A stretch of DNA of 64,000 nucleotides from Tigriopus japonicus (taxonomy: Eukaryota > Arthropoda > Copepoda > Harpacticoida > Harpacticidae), in the NCBI GenBank assembly GCA_010645155.1, contig CM021318.1:1891220-1955219 (forward strand). Reading direction: 5' to 3'. The position numbers and the translations under genes were made by a program. This document shows, piece by piece, positions 23,001-33,895 of this stretch. The notes beneath the pieces were generated by a model. That model did not search any database. It saw only the letters and a program-made list of their open reading frames with translations, and was not told where the DNA came from. Position 1 is the first letter of the stretch. Each line of letters begins with the position of its first letter.

Positions 23001-26000
23001 ATCAAAGAATGTCTCAAGAAATGACTTTATCTAACAGCTGGCTAAAAACAAGAGGAACATCTATGAAACTTTGCAAATAAATCTGATACAACAAAGCGAG
23101 CTTTTTCCTAAAATCTTTCAAAAGGCTTTAAATATTTCTCAAAAAGCCCAATTTACATCTAAGTATGCTGCGAGGGCCATACCAAAAGCTCCCAGACCTT
23201 ATTGGTAATTTCAAAATAGTTCATGATGATTGGAACATTGTTTTTGATATCATTTTTAACATTTTCCCAGAAGACCTCAATGCATTTATGATATCTTTTT
23301 GATCATGTTTCAAATGCTTCCGGGAGATCCTCCATTGGGAGCATCTTCAATGACCTCTACATCACAATCTTAACTTTTAATCTGATCCTGATCTTGTAAA
23401 TTGAATCTTCCTTTAGATCTTTTAGGTTGGAGTCAAATGTAAGAAATAAAGTGGATGATGGTAGGTTTTATCGCTGTAGCATCATCAACTCCTTGGTCTC
23501 CTTGTCTTAGTGCAAAACCCATTCTTTTTACATTGGTTCAAGGGATATATTATGTTTGACCTAATAATTTTGATAAAATATTTTTTGTATGTTGTAACAC
23601 TACATCTATATTTTTCAGTTTCGATTTTTTGGAACTCTTATGACTTAGGTTTCATAAGGATGGTCTCAGAACTTATGAGGGGCTCACCGCCCCTTGTAGT
23701 TTTACCATTCAAATGTTTCTGTAGTTGTTGATTTCTATTCAGGTCGACCTAGAGATTCCTAATTTTCCTTAAAAGTAATGCGTTGCCCTCCGTTCACATT
23801 CTGTCATTGACCGTTCAACCGTTTTGAGTTTTTCAACATTAGAGTAGAAAATCAATCATTTCCTTCTCAGTTTACGAAGATTTGATCTACATTGATTTGA
23901 TTTTAAGTTGAACAAACGACGAGCTCAGATTTTAGGTGAGATGTTACCATCAAAAGAAGCTTAGCTTGTTTGTCCCATACATAGTCCTTCATACAGTGAC
24001 TAAAACAATTTAATGCCTTTGTACATAAACTGAAATTTGAACGAAAAGAAGCTCAAAGGAGGCCATTTGACTATGTAAAAACCCAAGCCAAGCTTTTTTA
24101 ACATCTCAGGCTCTTGCCTGGAACCTTGTTGTAAAATTTGAAAATGAATTGAGTACAGTTGAAAAAGTTAACTTGTTAAAAAAGTTAAATTAAAATGTTA
24201 CCATGCCTGATCCCGAGTAAAGATTGGGACTCAACGAACATAAACAAAATCCATTAATGATGTTTAATGATGAATATATCTTTTCAGAAATAAACAACTA
24301 GGAAACGTCGATTGACGATTTCTGTCGAAGAGGTTCCAAGAATGTTCTTTCCCAACTCAAGTTTGAAAAAGCAAACTACATGTTGTCCCATTGACGAGTT
24401 GTGACAAATGGAAAAAGAAAAAATGCTACCAAATTTACAATATTTTAATATTCTAAAACTTTGGACCTCACTTAACAAAACCCCTCAGGCAATTACCCAA
24501 CAACTAAATAACATATAATACATACCAAAAAGCTACTACCTACACATGATAAAAAAGGTAAAAAGGCTTCAAGTTTGGGTATGCAAGGTTGGTTACCTGT
24601 GGTCGAACAACATACTGACCGCGCATGGCGGCCAAAAGGCTCAGTGAATTTTGATGCTGTTGTTGTTGTTGTTGTTGCTGCTGCTGTTGCTGTTGTTGCT
24701 GTAGCTGTTGTCGCAACAGCGAATTCTCAAAGTCTCTGGTTAGAGATTCAACCGTGCTGGCAGGACTGGGCAGCACATGAGGGGCGTGGTGGCCCTCCTG
24801 CTGTACTGGCTTGCCGCCTCTTTCTTCAGTGGGAGTGTTACCGCCGGGCAGTCTTGTGGTGGGCGTGGAGGTGATTAGCGTCGATGGACGTATTATGGGT
24901 GAGAGTGCGGGTGAATCGTTGTTCTCGTGGATGAAGGGCGGATCCGCCGAGGAGGGAATGGAAATGGGGCGTGGTTGGAGGTGTTGACTGCTGGGGGGTG
25001 GTGAGGGTGAGGGATCTGAGGAAGGTGGTTCATTCGATGTTGGTGTTAAAAACTAAAAAGAGGGGCAAGGAGGGAGTGAGGAACTGAGTAAAACATAGTT
25101 AGGGAGGCGAACGGAAATGAATGAAAACACAGAAACGAGGGACGACAGACAGTGGGAAATAAATGAATATGAAAAATGTGACGTCTACAAACACTCATCA
25201 TCCCTGGCTTTCACTTTCAAAGGGTTCAAGGAGAATCAGACAAGTACGGCAAGACCCAAGATAGCTGATGGTTTTCCTCTCTCACAGTCATGAACAAGAT
25301 TATGTGGTCATATCAAAAAATATTTGTAGTAAATGTAGTTTCGAGTAGCAGTGCAAATTAGTCGTGTGAGTGATTGTTTAGATGCTCCAAAAGCGTGTCC
25401 CAACTGGACAAAATGGCCAGCCGATCACCGGAAGTCGTGACCTTCCACGTGGGCCAAATAGAAAATATACGAATAAAGGCCCATATTGAAAAGGAACAAA
25501 CAGATCAGACCTCCGAAGATAATCACAGAGATGTGATTGTAACAAAATCGACGACTTCTCGTGAAACAAGAAGACCGTATCAGACCCCGTCGCTCTAGGA
25601 GAGCAGGGTCAAAGGCCGCGCTCAAATCAGGGATGGTCGGGATTTGAGTGTAGGAGTTCGTGGGCGAAACCAAAGACAACTGAAGGGTGAATGGAGGGTG
25701 GTTCGAATTCGTCTCACCAGGGGACGCGTTGTTCCCCGAGGACGTAGTGGTGGGAACGTGATTGGGCGTGACACAAGCCGGAGGAGGGCGTGATTGGGGT
25801 GGGTGTGTTTCGTCGTTCACTTGGAGCAAGGGCAGTGTGCTGGAGGTCGTGCACGGGGACTGGAGCTGGTTGGTTGGTTGGTTGGTTGGAAGGAGTCAGG
25901 GTTGGTTTTGAGCGACGACAGAATTTGGACAGGAGGGTCGAACAAGCACAAAAGTGAATGAAAGAGAGCGCGAAAGAGAGAGAGACAAGAGAAAAAGAGA

Positions 26001-29000
26001 AAAGGGAACAATGAAAAACGGGGATGATGATCATGATCACGAGAGATGATAAAAAAGGGTTGTGATGTGAGAAAATGACAACGAGAAAGCGAATACCAAA
26101 GTGGAAGGATGAGGGAGCTATAATTGATTATTTTGGCAAATCTGAAGACATGGAAGGCATTATCCCAGTATATAATTAAAACTTTGTAGTAGTCCCCAGT
26201 GATTACTTTCATGCTAAAAGGCAATATATTAGTTGCGGTTCTTCACAAATGACCCCCATTAAGTAAAGATGAATTTTAGAACAGTTAACATCTCTAAGGA
26301 AATGTGCCTTTACGTGTCAGTGCAAGAGAGCTTTGAGTTTCGTCACTCTGATGTAACTCGTCATACAGTGCTCTCCAAGTTACCGTTTAAGTCAATTACT
26401 TGATTGATGTTAGGAACTACACATTCGTCTCGAAAATCGTTCTCGGGACTTGGCCAAAAATTAGGGTAAAAAAAGGAGCAAACACTAGATTTGAGATTTG
26501 TCCAATCAAATTAGGTGCCTTGAGGAGTCGAAAAGAAAGGTATTGTCACAGATAGGGGGTCTTAAACCAAGGGATCTACTCACTTGTGATAAGCTTTGTC
26601 TCTTTTTCCGAGGAGGTCGCGAAGGTGCCGAGGCCGAAAACTCATCCGAAACTTTGGACACGGTGGCCGTCGATGACGAGGATGACAAGGGTTTAGTCGA
26701 AGAACCCGCAGAGGCCGAAAAATCCGCCTGGATACTCGAGACTATATCAGGTACAACAACACTGGACTTGGAATGAACCAAGGTAGAATCCTCCCGCGAA
26801 TCTCGGAACGACGATGAGGCTAAATGCATTGCTAAAGATTCCTGAAAATCCGAGTACCAAACAAAAAAGGACAGTAAGGCTGTAAGGCTATAAATTTCGT
26901 TCTCAAGTCCCCCCAAAAAGGGATTGGCACGTACCTCTTCCGCTGCCCTGTTCGAGGTCTCTCGGGATATCGCACCCATATCACTCGCATAAATTCGACC
27001 AGACCTCGTCTCCGATGCAGTAGACCGAGTGTCAGGCTCAATCACTTTGAATGGATGAGACTTTTGCTCAACGTAGACCCCTGTGCAAAAAGGATCACCA
27101 ACTTCAAGCTTTTGTTCCAAGAATTATACCTGTAGGACTTTGGTGTTACCATCAACAGACGATTCGGTGGAGCCTTCGACGAGGCTTTCATCATCACGCA
27201 TAGCAGCAGCACTACTCGGGATATCTTCGTCATCTGCGAAATCAGAATAGTCATCCCGTTCTTCTTGCTGAAGTCTCTGGAGACGAGCTAATCGTCGACG
27301 ACGCTCGGCATCAGTCTAAAATAAGGTAAAGCCATCTATATTTGGAAATGCGTTCCATTATGGATTAAACATAGATGGGAGGGTGACACGCCACATTCGA
27401 TCATTATGATTGACGGTTTCTTTCAATCTATTTGAGACGGCGCTTTTCATTCCAGGCATATTCTTAGAGCCCCTTGCGGCACTCACTGCACGCTTACATT
27501 GCAAAAAAGGTGGAACAAAGATTATCTGTTGATGACAGTGAGCCAAGAACCAGTGCTCACTATCTTTTCGTTTTTAACGCGTTTCCGGAACAAAAGAAAA
27601 ATCTCACGTCACTAAACGCGCAGTATCTGTAATAGAAATCTTACTCCACGCTTTTAGGAAAAGGATTTGAACAGTAACTAAGAATTTTAGGACGTTCATG
27701 GGGATCACACAATGTGCATCTTTGTATTTCATGAACGTCAGGCAAAACCCGTGTAGTTGACAATTCAGAAATTTGAAATGCAGGTTCAAAAGTGTGAGGT
27801 TAATTCAGTCGTCTGATAGTAGTCTGATGAACTTAGCTCGTATTACTCTGATGGAGGAAAGGTTAGGGTTGAACTTTATTGTAATTTTAGGGACTTCAAG
27901 CAGAATTAAGAGATCATACAACCTAATGTTAGTGAAAAGAGTAGTGTGTAAATCATGCCTACCGGTCAGTAGGAGATTAGTGGTAAGAATATGACAAAAT
28001 GGCGATTATTGGGCATGAAAATAACATAATTGTGTCCACCTGATATATACTAAACCAAAACAAAGTCAATACAATATATTCATGATCCATTGTTGAGAAG
28101 TTTTATGGCGTTTTTCTTGCCTTAATTATGCTGGCTACCCTGTGCATACTAGCTTTCCCTTACATATTCCAAGGACCACACAAACTCTCTTGAAGTTAAT
28201 TTAAACCTATCAAAAGAAGAGAGTCACGATTATGTGAGATCAATTAAGAATCATATTCAAAAGAAATATGGGACATTTACCAGTTTGGGCATGTTTACGA
28301 GCCTTTTTACTCTGACAAAAACTAGCTGACCAATAGCGAAGTAAACACATACATGTCTTCACAACGAATCAGACAACTCTAACAGCATCAGGAGGGGCAT
28401 GCAATGTTATCAGCATCTAGAGACGCTCTATTGACATCTAGCGTCTTTAGAAGTATCTAACACTGAAAAATTTTATCGTTTGCAAAAATGAAATATTTCA
28501 TCCCAATTCAAATGATTGAGCAATATTTTTCCGTGCACCATCATTTTTTGACACCCTGTTGTAGTTATGGTTTGGTGAAGTGCCTGGTTCCAAAAGTGGA
28601 TCCTAGTGGCTCGAAGACTCTCGAAATCGAAAAGAAAAGGAAAAGAAGGAAACTGCAAACTCTGGGTATTGATTGAACGTACGTCCTGTAACCTATTCTT
28701 GGAGCAAATCGATCCTCCTCTTGCGACTTTGTCTCGACGACCTTTTCAATCAACTCGAATTGACATCGATCTTTTTTCTGCTGACCTTGGATTGGATTCG
28801 CTCCTTTCTTCTCAAGAATCCTTTCTCTTTGCTATCTAATCCAGAGCCAACAATGGTCCAGGAATACTAAACTCAGTTGGACACGAGCCAAGCATGCTTA
28901 ACAACATACTTCAATTAAGGAAAAAGCCTATTCTTTCTTTTTTTCAATACAAAGGTGTCAGAAGCACTAAAACCATCAATACTTTCATCATCCTTTCTCT

Positions 29001-32000
29001 TTTTGTCTATTCATAAAGACGGCAAGTGCAGTGAATAACCAAAGGTTACGTAATTTAGCTTCTCCTCCTAAACTCCTCCAAAACTAATCAAATGGCAAAT
29101 GAACTCCCCACCTCCTATTCAGACCCAATGTGCCTGAAAATGATCCTGCCAAACTCAAAAGAAAGGTCGATATTAGCTTTCTTACCTTGGATATCTCTTC
29201 AAGCTCTCGGGCAATCTCTTCGGGTAGCACCATGGGGTTGTTGGAACTGCTGCTGAAGTTTGGAAGAGCAGGTTTCGATCCAGGATAAGGATTGGAATTT
29301 GGAACGGACGATGAAAACGACGATTTCTTTTTGGCAGCACCGTCGGGTGTCATTTCCTTGGAAGAAGACGGAGACCCGGATGTGATTGTAATGATGGGAC
29401 CAGTCAGGCCTATTCCTCTCTTCAGAGAAGATCCCCTTGATTTCCGAAAACAGAGAAAAAAAGAATTGATTTACCTTTGGGCATGATTTTCAATGCTCTT
29501 GAAACCATTCTAAAATTAGATTTTTGGGGCTAGATTCTCACTGGTTCCATTTTCAGGGACCAGTAGACCCTTTTCGAGTACGTGAGCAGTCACCCTGCAC
29601 AGAACTGACATCACGAACCATTCATTCATTCATTCTTCCCCCCTCTCTTGGTCCTTTTTTGTACCAACCACCCTTGAGTTGCTTAGCCGCTGCTTTATTC
29701 CTCATTGTTCCGCGTTCTCAAGGATGAAGCAGCGACTATGGTTCTCTTTCCTTGAGTTCCAAAAAAGGATCCTAAAGCGGGCGAAATCATAATGCCTTGT
29801 AGTGCAAACGCAATTTATTGTGCTGCAAGACCAAGAGCCCATGAATACACGACCTTGGAAGCTCGTCTAACGACCTCTAAACACACAGCACATTCTCTTT
29901 TGGAACCAACCAGAGTTGACTCAATTCGAAATGGATCACCCTAATTGTGCTCCCTTGAAAACGACAAGGGCAAAATGGGAAATACTCTGCTCTCCAGATT
30001 TGACACCGAAGCTTTAAGAAGCCCTTTTTGGATTTAGTTCCACATGAAACAGAAGAGGAAAGAATTTTATTGTTTGATTAGGCCACCAGCTCTTTCACAA
30101 ATGGCCGCTCTTCTGTCAGATTTGGTGTTCTCAAGTAATTTCTTTCACTTTCTTTTTAGAGAAGGAAAATAAATCTGGGCTGATGTGTTCAAGCCTTAAA
30201 ATGGTTTTATGTTTTAATTAACCAATTTGCAACTTAACCTTGGGCTAAATGTCGATAAAACGTATCTTTCTTAAAACTAACAGCAATAATTGAAATGACG
30301 TTTGGTAAACATAGCTTCATTACGAATTGCCTTTTGACGTTGACAAAAGCAAAAATAACCAGAAAAAGAGGTTCTGAATTTTTCTGAATCTTAAGAAATT
30401 GTGAAAGTTACGGTAGAATAAAAATGTGTCGAGGATTATAAAAAAAGGAAGGTAGTTTCATGCTAAAATGCCTAAAATAAATTCAAACTACATGGCTCGA
30501 GAAGGATTGAGCCCCGATTATTCTGACGTCCTTGAATGTGTAATTCTGAAAAATCGGGCCAACCAAAGGTAGTACAGAGATACTGCCTAAGTGTACCCAG
30601 TAAGACAATGCTCTTGAACGACAAAAAGATTTCAAAACTAATGTGATCCTGAAACCAGATTTTACTCTTACATAAAACATCCAGTTTCTACGTAATTTGG
30701 AATGGACTAGTGATGGACCGAAAGCGCTTTCGGCCGAAATTACGGCCGAAATTTCGGCCGAAATTTCGGTTTCGGTTATGCCTACCGAAACCGAAAGCAG
30801 ACAAGCACTATATAAAATGGAGTTTGACAACAAAATCGAAAAAAAAATTGGTCCAAAAACCTCTGAAATTTAAGTTTTAAGATTTTTCAAAATTTGCGAC
30901 TACCCAACATCGAACACATTCTAATTTTTAAGGCGGATTTTGCATTTGAACAATTTTGTAAACAGTGAACACTGCTTTCGGTTTCGGTTTCGGTTAAGCC
31001 CTCTTTCGGCCGAAACTTTCGGTTTCGGTTATGAGTCCTTTCGGTCCATCACTAGAATGGACGTAATCAAAATCGCTTGCTCAAATGCATCGGAGTGCCA
31101 ACATGTTCCAACACATGTCTTTTGAGGCGACTGGATCGAAATTTGCAAATTAAATAAACTAAACAAACTTATCACAGGATTTGGTCCCAATATCAAGGAC
31201 CGAGGAAAATTTTGTATAATTTCAAAAGCACAAGGTTTCATCATTTTGAAGGAACTATTGAAAACCAACAAAATCTTAAGCAAGCCATATTTGATTTAAT
31301 TACACATTTTAAATCGAAGTACCGATTTGCTTTACCGGAGTACCCAATTTCTCAAAGAAAACAGTAAGACCCATAAAGACATGTTTTCTTTAAGCCTTCA
31401 GTACCACAAGTGACTCGACAATGGAAATTGTCATCAGAGCGAAAGCCGATTTCTAAAGGATGCTTTAATCAAGATCCATAGATCTGATTACCAACTTCTA
31501 ATGCTGAGCTTGCAATGGCAGTCTAGAGCAGCGGTTCTTGAAGCCGGTTCCCAAAGGGGGCCCTGAATATTTCTTAAAAAGCGCCAAAAAATCAGTTATC
31601 AAAATATATAAGATTCAAAACTATATTTGCACATTACAGCCACTTAATCTCTCTTGACAATGCTCTAAAACAATTTATTTACTTTCAAAATCAAAAATAT
31701 ATGTGTAAAATTAGAATTTTTTTTTGCACATTAAGGCCACTAATTCTCTCTTGACAATGTTCCAAAACAATTTGATTTGATTTTCTGAAGAACCACTAAG
31801 GGGTCCCTGGCTCAAAACAGTTTATGAACCCCTGGTCTAGAGAGACAAGCATTGGTCCTAGATGTATAATCAAACGAATGTCCACCCTTGGGGGGATACA
31901 ATCAATATATGTTGAGCATCAGTATGCGCTCATTAGTCCTAGGGATCATATTGGTGTATCTAGGGCACAAAAGAAACCAATTTTTGTCCTCAATATATAT

Positions 32001-33895
32001 GGCTTTCTCTGGGTAATGAGAATGAAGCTGCTCATGTTCCAGATATCGACGTCTAGTGTCAAAATGGAGGACATCTTTTTCAAGTACCCTTAGTTCTAGA
32101 GATATTAACCACATTTCATCAACAAGGCATACAAATTGTTTCCTTATCTCTAGAAATAGTGCGCCAGACAAATTCCAAATATAGCAATATATCAACCAAA
32201 AGCGAAGATTGAAACCTTCCTTTCAAGTTCACTTTACGAAGCTTGGGCCATTTTGTAACCCACGTGTCAAGAAGAAGTTACGCTATTCCATATCTACAGA
32301 GTGATCTCAAACGATCGTAATGGAACAGACATGAACGCACGTCGCCGAATTTCTAACTCTGGATTTACGTCAGTTTTCATAAGTAGAGATCAGAAAAATA
32401 ACAATTTTGAAAGATGTGTACTGTAAAATATCAAAAATATGTCAAACAGCAAGAAAGAAAACGCTTAATTTGGGGGGCGCCAAACACTTTCAGTACGACA
32501 GGGTGGACCACGAAACAAAAGAAAAGATGGTCAGATTTTCTTTTTTTTAGTCAAGTCAATTCTGTGTCCTGTTAATCAGCCAACACTTCCGAAAGTCACA
32601 TCTAATGAAAAGCAATAAAAGTGCATTGTAAAATATTTATTTACCAAAGGGAGATGTGTTGTTTACCTATCATTGGTAAGGTGAATTTGCATTTAAACAC
32701 CAAACTCACATTTTCTGTTACTTTCTTCCAAGTTTTTTTATTGGCACACTTTGCAGGTCTCTTCAGAGTGGGCACGTTAGAAGTTTCTCAGTAGCTGTTG
32801 ACAATGATGAAGTGTCAATTGACAATACTAAAATTCCATTTGCATTCCAAAAAAAAACCACCTATCATTGAAATCATGGAATTCTGAAGCCCTTCAGTCT
32901 GCCCATGGGCTGTCAAAGCCATACTAAAACTGAACATTCCCTAACCCTCAGAATTTGCCAAAAAAATGTCCAAAAAATGTTAAAATATTGCTTTTTTTTT
33001 TTACACATTTTCTGTTATGGTGAACTGGCTCTTTGAGAGCCGTTTTATTCTCATAAACTCGTGGTCGATGACTGTTGTCTCGTTGATGGCCTTATTTGAC
33101 TACTAGCTCTGAGATCCGTGGTCAGAAAAGTGAATTATGATGTATCTATTGCATGACACTCACATCAGACCCAAAAAACAGGCACCACCGAGCATCATCT
33201 CTGTCTTTCCAGATAGAGCTCGAAGATAGAAAGCTTCTTGGAGAAAAGAGGGGGGGAAAAAGAAAGAAGCAAATAAAGAAGGGGACTTTTTGGCCTTGTA
33301 GCTTATACAACCACTGACAATGGCAGAACAAGGGCTATAACAATCTGACAAGGACACAAGGGTCCCGAGTACACGATGGTTGCAAGCAGGAACGACCAAA
33401 AGGTTTGGAGCCCCAAGACTAGTTCCATAACCCACGTGGGGCACATGTTTGAAGAAGAAAATTGGAATAGACCGAAGATATATACGCTAGCATCGGAGCA
33501 TGAAAGACACGTCGAGAGAGAAGAATGAATGGGTTGTCGTCACGCAAAGGCCGAGAGAACGGGCCTTTTTGGCCAAAACGCCCCTTTTCAACAACACTAT
33601 CGACGACTAACTTTCTCAGTGAGCTTTCCTAGACCTTAAGTTATTCAGAACATGACATGGGCTTAAGGCTAATCCCAAGGAGGACAGAAAATTGAAGATT
33701 ATAGAGATGACCAGGGCCCTGTCCCTCCCTCCCAGCAAGCAGGATAGCAGGGTGGTCAAGCACATGCACATGCAAAGCTCACCTGGACTTTCGACCCGGG
33801 GTTTGGTCCATGGCATCGTAGAACTCATCCGAGGACGAGGATCCACTCTCGACCCTCAGATCTCGAGCCTGACCCGCCTCCAAGTCCTCAGACAT
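11041..33895 (-). CDS. WDR44: WDR44, Rab11-binding WD-repeat protein (17 exons, about 1230 aa)
   Basis: WDR44 is a Rab11 effector linking endosomal tubules to the ER. Exons in transcript order: 33783-33895, 29186-29435, 27150-27315, 26935-27080, 26584-26841, 24597-25052, 22541-22685, 21414-21814, 21196-21332, 21022-21114, 20555-20946, 20298-20479, 18672-18926, 16215-16376, 15846-15961, 12484-12608, 11041-11336. They sum to 3693 nt in one frame. Residues 24-28 (EFYDA after SSSSD) form a FFAT-like VAP-binding motif, as at the human N-terminus. A basic proline motif RPPRKKR is near 300 and polyQ near 426-445. KNLDTGEE is near 650, a conserved WDR44 block. The WD40 propeller starts near 830 and includes SSMDKTVRLWHISRRE, GSLDGKLRLWNIPDKK and VTSNDSRIRIYDLRDLSL, nearly identical to vertebrate WDR44. 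It is longer than human (about 913 aa) through low-complexity N-terminal sequence. The weakest junctions are the exon 2 acceptor and the exon 3 donor. Confidence 0.93.
11337..12483. other. WDR44 intron 16
   Basis: Between the last two coding exons. AT-rich, with no exon, RNA gene or repeat recognised. Confidence 0.75.
12609..13821. other. Part of WDR44 intron 15, 5' flank of the nested XXYLT1 gene
   Basis: Must hold the promoter of the plus-strand xylosyltransferase starting at 13822. A CT-rich run at 13541-13610 and GTGAGTGAGTGAG just before the ATG are visible. I see no TATA box at a convincing distance and no other gene. Confidence 0.55.
13822..15814 (+). CDS. XXYLT1: Xyloside xylosyltransferase 1-like GT8 glycosyltransferase
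   Basis: XXYLT1 enzymes sit in the ER membrane and add the terminal alpha-1,3-xylose to O-glucose glycans on Notch-type EGF repeats. Exons are 13822-14109, 14186-14331 and 14935-15814 (1314 nt, 437 aa), with GT/AG borders and matching phases. Residues about 58-79 form one hydrophobic segment after a basic cytosolic tail, giving type II topology. The lumenal domain has LHIITNTDSIPY, a metal-site region IYIDREIVF (residues 245-247 DRE), the family-typical GRPPPEGKPGYN block, CEWNR and a C-terminal WHGN (His about 404). Human XXYLT1 has DLD where this has DRE. The gene is nested antisense in WDR44 intron 15; its stop is 31 bp from a WDR44 exon. Confidence 0.9.
14332..14934. other. XXYLT1 intron 2
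   Basis: Starts GTAAGTTC and ends CCTCTTGCAG. No other feature seen. The minus-strand open frame at 14431-14703 has no splice or homology support. Confidence 0.7.
16144..16149 (+). terminator. Candidate poly(A) signal of XXYLT1
   Basis: First AATAAA downstream of the XXYLT1 stop, 330 bp away. It lies inside WDR44 intron 14, so a transcript ending here would be antisense to WDR44 exon 15. Confidence 0.4.
16377..18671. other. WDR44 intron 13
   Basis: 2.3 kb, AT-rich, between two WD40 exons. No repeat with recognisable ends, no RNA gene and no supported open frame. Confidence 0.7.
19092..19273. repeat. Direct repeat, left copy
   Basis: Begins TTTCTAGAAATGTGTCTG and ends GACAACTGCATA. It is about 98% identical to 19417-19596 on the far side of the N run. 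The differences seen are a few substitutions and one missing base. Confidence 0.9.
19275..19416. other. Assembly gap (142 N)
   Basis: A run of 142 undetermined bases, placed exactly between the two copies of a direct repeat. The length may be a scaffolding estimate. Confidence 0.97.
19417..19596. repeat. Direct repeat, right copy
   Basis: Second copy of the repeat at 19092-19273, resuming at the first base after the gap. Confidence 0.9.
19715..20145. mobile_element. Foldback element in WDR44 intron 12
   Basis: Imperfect inverted arms of about 210 bp. Left landmarks are GTGGGAGGCTAACAATGAGAA, TTCTTCTGCAAATGAGACC and AAAAGTTATGC, all present in reverse complement on the right. The centre is a near-perfect hairpin (19904-19963) with arms AATGAATGAACT...GCCCTTTTGTGGTAA. 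There is no coding capacity. Confidence 0.8.
21815..22540. other. WDR44 intron 7
   Basis: AT-rich intron between exons 8 and 7. Nothing else recognised. Confidence 0.75.
22686..24596. other. WDR44 intron 6
   Basis: 1.9 kb between phase-0 exons 6 and 7. A small skipped or alternative exon cannot be excluded, but none is needed for frame. No repeats or RNA genes seen. Confidence 0.65.
24655..24718 (-). repeat. CAG/CAA repeat encoding polyglutamine in WDR44 exon 6
   Basis: On the coding (minus) strand an imperfect CAG/CAA run encodes about 15 consecutive glutamines ahead of HQNS. The CAA/CAG mixture suggests selection or age rather than a fresh expansion. Confidence 0.85.
25053..26583. other. 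WDR44 intron 5
   Basis: Contains a TTGG/GGTT microsatellite at 25865-25888 and GA-rich runs near 25970. A minus-strand open frame at 25425-25829 is described in the findings. It does not splice in frame to the flanking phase-0 exons. Confidence 0.6.
27316..29185. other. WDR44 intron 2
   Basis: 1.9 kb intron between the ELEEISK and TDAERRRRL exons. No supported gene, RNA or bounded repeat. Confidence 0.7.
30708..31054. mobile_element. hAT-like MITE, GGACCGAAAG family, intact copy
   Basis: 347 bp with terminal inverted repeats starting TAGTGATGGACCGAAAG at both ends, flanked by a perfect 8-bp duplication GAATGGAC (30700-30707 and 31055-31062). The interior has repeated CCGAAATTTCGG palindromic blocks. 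The degraded copies at 3395-3699 and 9096-9169 belong to this family. Confidence 0.9.
31529..31834. mobile_element. hAT-like MITE with CAGNGGTTC ends
   Basis: 306 bp. The left end is CAGCGGTTCTTGAA and the right end reversed is CAGGGGTTCATAAA, flanked by a perfect 8-bp duplication GTCTAGAG (31521-31528 and 31835-31842). CAGNGGTTC ends plus an 8-bp duplication are typical of hAT elements. The internal block AATTCTCTCTTGACAATG is partly duplicated. Confidence 0.88.

Larger units (their letters stand above)
29436..33782. other. WDR44 intron 1
   Basis: 4.3 kb following the first coding exon. Contains two hAT-like elements (30708-31054 and 31529-31834). 31843-33782 shows nothing I can name. Confidence 0.7.

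Noticed and set aside
24575..24874. Plus-strand frame rich in Val/Ala
   Set aside because: It is the antisense shadow of the CAG/CAA repeat in WDR44 exon 6.
27121..27149. WDR44 exon 3 extending to a GTATAA donor after CTACAG
   Set aside because: Joining there to exon 4 gives an early stop. The GTAACA donor after 27150 keeps the frame (VDG-VYV).
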